From: Pseudomonas cerasi
GTDB lineage: Bacteria > Pseudomonadota > Gammaproteobacteria > Pseudomonadales > Pseudomonadaceae
NCBI RefSeq assembly: GCF_900074915.1
Contig: NZ_LT222319.1
Span: forward strand, 5,819,001 to 5,883,000
Direction: 5' to 3'
DNA: 64,000 nucleotides
A program made the position numbers and the translations under genes. Position 1 is the first letter of the stretch. Every line of letters begins with the position of its first letter. Shown here piece by piece: positions 61,053 through 64,000 of this stretch. The notes beneath the pieces are model-generated. The model had not been told where the DNA came from, did no database searches, and saw nothing but the letters and a program-made list of their open reading frames with translations.

Positions 61053-61523
61053 TTAAATTTCAGCAGCCAGTTTGTTAACCAGCTCCGCGTGCGCGTTTTG
61101 ATCGATTGTGGCACCCAGAATCTTCTCTGCGCCATTGACTGCCAGGCTACCCAACTGGGCGCGCAAGGCATCTTTGACACCGTTCAGTTCCTGCTCGATC
61201 TCGGCCTGAGCCTGAGCCTTCACACGGTCAGCTTCAACGCGTGCCGTTTCACGGGCTTCGTCGACAATCTGGGTACCGCGTTTCTTGGCTTGCTCAATGA
61301 TCTCGGCTGCTTGAGCTTTAGCTTCGCGCAGTTGTTGACCCGCTTTTTCTTGGGCCAGCTCCAGGTCGCGAGCTGCTCGGGAAGCAGCGTCCAGTCCATC
61401 CGCGATCTTCTTCTGACGTTCGTGCAAAGCCGCGATGACCGGAGGCCACACGAACTTCATGCAGAAAATCACAAAAATGAAGAACGCAACGGACTGGCCA
61501 ATCAGGGTTGCATTAATGTTCAC
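61053..61523 (-). CDS. atpF: ATP synthase F0 b subunit
   Basis: 156 residues; one N-terminal membrane helix (IGQSVAFFIFVIFCMKFVWP) followed by a long charged coiled coil, the peripheral stalk dimer. 12 bp before atpH. Confidence 0.97.
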   Translation of the reverse strand: MNINATLIGQSVAFFIFVIFCMKFVWPPVIAALHERQKKIADGLDAASRAARDLELAQEKAGQQLREAKAQAAEIIEQAKKRGTQIVDEARETARVEADRVKAQAQAEIEQELNGVKDALRAQLGSLAVNGAEKILGATIDQNAHAELVNKLAAEI

Positions 61524-61580
61524 GCCAACACCTCGCTCGTTCGTTGTCCATCACACCAATCAACTCGAAAATTCGAGTGA

Positions 61581-61838
61581 TCAGCCAGCGAGTTGACCAA
61601 CGAAGGGGTTCGCAAAGGTGAAGAACAGAGCGATACCAACACCGATCATGGTCACGGCGTCGAGCAGGCCCGCAACGATGAACATTTTAACTTGCAGCAT
61701 TGGAACCATCTCCGGCTGACGCGCCGCGCCTTCCAGGAACTTGCCGCCCAACAGGCCGAAACCGATTGCAGTACCCAGTGCGCCCAGGCCGATCAACAGT
61801 GCAACAGCGATAGCGGTTAGACCAACTACAGTTTCCAT
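61581..61838 (-). CDS. atpE: ATP synthase F0 c subunit
   Basis: 85 residues, two membrane helices with a polar loop (ARQPEM). The proton-carrying carboxylate is Asp60 in [11 protein letters not shown], so this is a proton-type ring. Standard position between atpB and atpF. Confidence 0.97.
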
Positions 61839-61976
61839 CTTTCCTCCCGACTTTTACGTCGTATTGGTTAGGTTTTTTTAATTGAAGCGGTAAAACAAAA
61901 TCGTTTCTACATCAGCCCTTGCGGGCACCGCCTCGCCAGTGGCGAGACGGTCATCAGACGCGTCCTGAGACGAATC

Positions 61977-62846
61977 TCAATGGTTATCTTCGTGAGCCAT
62001 CGACAGGTAGACGATGGTCAGCATCATGAAGATGAACGCTTGCAGGGTGATGATCAGGATGTGGAACACAGCCCACGCCCACTGCAGCACTACACCCAGA
62101 CCGCTGAGCCACAACAGACCGCTGCCGAACATCACGGCGATCAGAATGAAGACCAGCTCGCCAGCATACATGTTGCCGAACAGACGCAAAGCCAGGGAAA
62201 TCGGCTTGGCGATCAGCGTCACGAATTCCAGCAGGAAGTTGACCGGGATCAACAGCGCCTGAACGAACAGGTTCTTGCTGCCAAACGGGTGAAGGGTCAG
62301 TTCGCCGATGAAACCGCCGATGCCCTTGACCTTGATGCTGTAGAAAATGATCAGTGCGAACACGGACAGGGCCATGCCCAGCGTGGCGTTCGGGTCAGTG
62401 GTCGAAACGGCACGGAACGGAATGTGCGAGTCACCCGAGATCATCATCGCCAACTGTGGAATCCAGTCCACCGGTACCAGGTCGACCGCGTTCATCAGGA
62501 ATACCCAGACGAAAATGGTCAACGCCAGTGGCGCGATGACCGCGCTGCGGCCGTGGAAGCTGTCTTTCACACTACCGTCGACGAACTCGACCAGCACTTC
62601 GACGAAGTTCTGCAGTGCGCCAGGCTGGCCGGAAGTTGCCTTCTTGGCCGCCATGCGGAAGATCAGAACGAAAATCAGACCCAACGCAACCGACCAGCCG
62701 AGGGTATCGACGTGGAAGGCCCAGAAACCCATTTCCTTGGCTTCCGCTGCGGTGTGGGCAAAGCCCCATTCGCCATTGGGCAGGTGCCCGAATGTAAGGT
62801 TCTGCAAGTGGTGCTGGATATAGCCCGAAGCTGTCTGCTCTGCCAT
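61977..62846 (-). CDS. atpB: ATP synthase F0 a subunit
   Basis: 289 residues with several membrane helices; the essential arginine lies in KPISLALRLFGNMYAGELVF. It forms the proton half-channels beside the c ring. Confidence 0.97.
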   Translation of the reverse strand: MAEQTASGYIQHHLQNLTFGHLPNGEWGFAHTAAEAKEMGFWAFHVDTLGWSVALGLIFVLIFRMAAKKATSGQPGALQNFVEVLVEFVDGSVKDSFHGRSAVIAPLALTIFVWVFLMNAVDLVPVDWIPQLAMMISGDSHIPFRAVSTTDPNATLGMALSVFALIIFYSIKVKGIGGFIGELTLHPFGSKNLFVQALLIPVNFLLEFVTLIAKPISLALRLFGNMYAGELVFILIAVMFGSGLLWLSGLGVVLQWAWAVFHILIITLQAFIFMMLTIVYLSMAHEDNH

Positions 62847-62862
62847 GGTTGCCTCAAACGCC

Positions 62863-63270
62863 CTAAGGTCTCGAAAGTCTTGTTCTCGTAAGCAGGGGAG
62901 CGAACCAGTTGACCACCTGGATCAACATGAACACGCCGAATACAGCCAGCGGCGCCAAAGGCTTCACACCTGCGAACGTCAATGCAAAAAGCACTGCCGT
63001 GAAAATCAGTTTGCCTGCCTCGCCGGCGTAGAACGACCGAACGATGGCTTGCGCTGCTCTGGCCCCGGAAAACCGGAATGCCTTGTGAGCAAAGTATAAA
63101 TTGGGTAGCCAGGCTATCAGGCCTCCGCAGAGTCCCGAATATCCTGCAACGACTCCTTGCCACTGCCACAGCACCAATGCGGCCATGAGCAGCACGATCA
63201 ATTGAGCCAGCAAAAGCGGGAAAACCGCCAGGCGATAGAACGGCAAGCGGTCTGGCATGCGGGATTCCAT
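62863..63270 (-). CDS. atpI: ATP synthase assembly protein I
   Basis: A 135-residue, four-helix membrane protein (LAVFPLLLAQLIVLLMAALV, then GGLIAWLPNLYFAHKAFRFS). The ATG at 63270 follows AAAGGAGCAGTTGCG, a clear ribosome-binding site, which decides it against frames up to 34 codons longer. AtpI helps c-ring assembly. It is the first gene of the atp operon. Confidence 0.92.
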   Translation of the reverse strand: MESRMPDRLPFYRLAVFPLLLAQLIVLLMAALVLWQWQGVVAGYSGLCGGLIAWLPNLYFAHKAFRFSGARAAQAIVRSFYAGEAGKLIFTAVLFALTFAGVKPLAPLAVFGVFMLIQVVNWFAPLLTRTRLSRP

Positions 63271-63416
63271 CGCAACTGCTCCTTTGATGTCGGTCGCCAT
63301 AATCAATAACTTGGCATAATTTGTGCCGACAAAATGCGCGCAGAGTATAGGGGCGGTTAAGCCCCTATTCAACAGTCGGGTAGTGATTTCCGACTATACG
63401 CTACAGAGCAATTGTT

Positions 63417-64000
63417 TCAGCGGATGTGAGCGAGCACTCCCTGAAGCTCGTCCAGCGAGTTGTAACGGATGACCAATTGCCCTTTGCCCTTCTGACCATG
63501 ACGAATCTGCACCGCAGAGCCCAGACGCTCGGCCAGACGCTGTTCCAGGCGGCTGATGTCCGGGTCGGTCTTCACCGGCTCGGCAGCCTCTGCCTTGCCG
63601 CTCAGCCACTGCCTGACCAGTGCTTCGGTCTGGCGCACGGTAAGCCCGCGTGCGACAACGTGTCGCGCACCTTCGACCTGCCGATCTTCACCCAAGCCGA
63701 GCAAGGCACGCGCATGGCCCATTTCCAGGTCACCATGAGACAGCATCGTCTTGATGGCCTCCGGCAAGGCAATCAGGCGTAACAGGTTGGCGACACTGAC
63801 TCGCGATTTGCCGACGGCATCGGCCACCTGCTGCTGGGTCAGTTGAAACTCCTGCTGCAAGCGCTGCAGCGCCATGGCCTCTTCGATCGGGTTGAGGTCC
63901 TCACGCTGGATGTTCTCGATCAGCGCCATCGCAATCGCGGTTTCGTCCGGTACATCGCGGACCATCGCCGGGATCGTCTCGACACCTGCCTGCTGGCTGG
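63417..64000 (-). CDS. parB: Chromosome partitioning protein ParB, cut by window edge
   Basis: The C-terminal ~194 codons of ParB; the 5' part is beyond base 64000. Seen: ENIQREDLNPIEEA, the helix-turn-helix LTQQQVADAVGKSRVSVANL, GHARALLGL and the dimerisation tail. It binds parS sites near the origin and loads CTP-dependent clamps for chromosome segregation. parAB upstream of atpI is the usual Pseudomonas order. Confidence 0.95.
   Translation of the reverse strand, partial: SQQAGVETIPAMVRDVPDETAIAMALIENIQREDLNPIEEAMALQRLQQEFQLTQQQVADAVGKSRVSVANLLRLIALPEAIKTMLSHGDLEMGHARALLGLGEDRQVEGARHVVARGLTVRQTEALVRQWLSGKAEAAEPVKTDPDISRLEQRLAERLGSAVQIRHGQKGKGQLVIRYNSLDELQGVLAHIR

Noticed and set aside
1..64000. 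tRNA or rRNA genes as integration sites
   Set aside because: No tRNA cloverleaf or rRNA sequence was recognised; insertion is explained by attTn7 at glmS.

Overview
The window is chromosomal DNA of a Pseudomonas, most likely of the P. syringae group. The right-hand 12 kb (51712-64000) is the conserved block parB - atpIBEFHAGDC - glmU - glmR - glmS, all on the minus strand and, as is usual in pseudomonads, close to the replication origin.

Everything left of glmS is transposon DNA at attTn7. Two related Tn7-like elements lie in tandem. The glmS-proximal element is complete, 7933-51687 (43,755 bp): TG...CA termini with matching 26-base inverted ends, internal TnsB-type repeats, and the same 5-bp duplication CAAGC on both sides (7928-7932 and 51688-51692). 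The distal element (1-7927, running off the window) is a close relative that has lost about 23.6 kb: its cdiB-BPSL0761-sir2 segment (1-3295) is fused directly to codon 85 of tnsC. The core genes are tnsA-tnsB-tnsC, read toward glmS, plus two separate TniQ-family proteins (a TnsD-like one at 41555-43126 and a TniQ-like one at 50128-51543). No CRISPR or cas genes are present. Two copies of one 1,962-bp IS21-family element have damaged both transposons: one splits tnsB, the other sits 4 bp from the terminus of the distal element.

The cargo of the proximal element, from its glmS-distal end, is: an Hsp70-like ATPase; a contact-dependent inhibition locus (cdiB, a 3,279-residue CdiA ending in a C39/papain-like cysteine-protease toxin, its immunity gene, then displaced toxin/immunity modules); a BPSL0761-type gene with a Sir2 deacetylase; an IS-rich stretch (IS5, IS2-like, IS110, IS66 remnants) that surrounds a two-gene AAA-ATPase + TOPRIM system resembling PARIS; a terminator-rich stretch of small genes, including a Gly/Ala-rich hydrophobic protein; a plasmid- or ICE-like segment (four overlapping small genes, an integrase remnant, a winged-helix-like protein); a striking tandem array of four 30-33-codon ORFs in a 165/166-bp repeat; a membrane-protein pair; then the tns genes. 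Four copies of a ~150-bp MITE are scattered through the cargo.

Taken together, this is a defence and competition island delivered by Tn7-like homing to glmS, with a second insertion stacked on an older, deleted copy. All calls come from reading the sequence; no database search was run.
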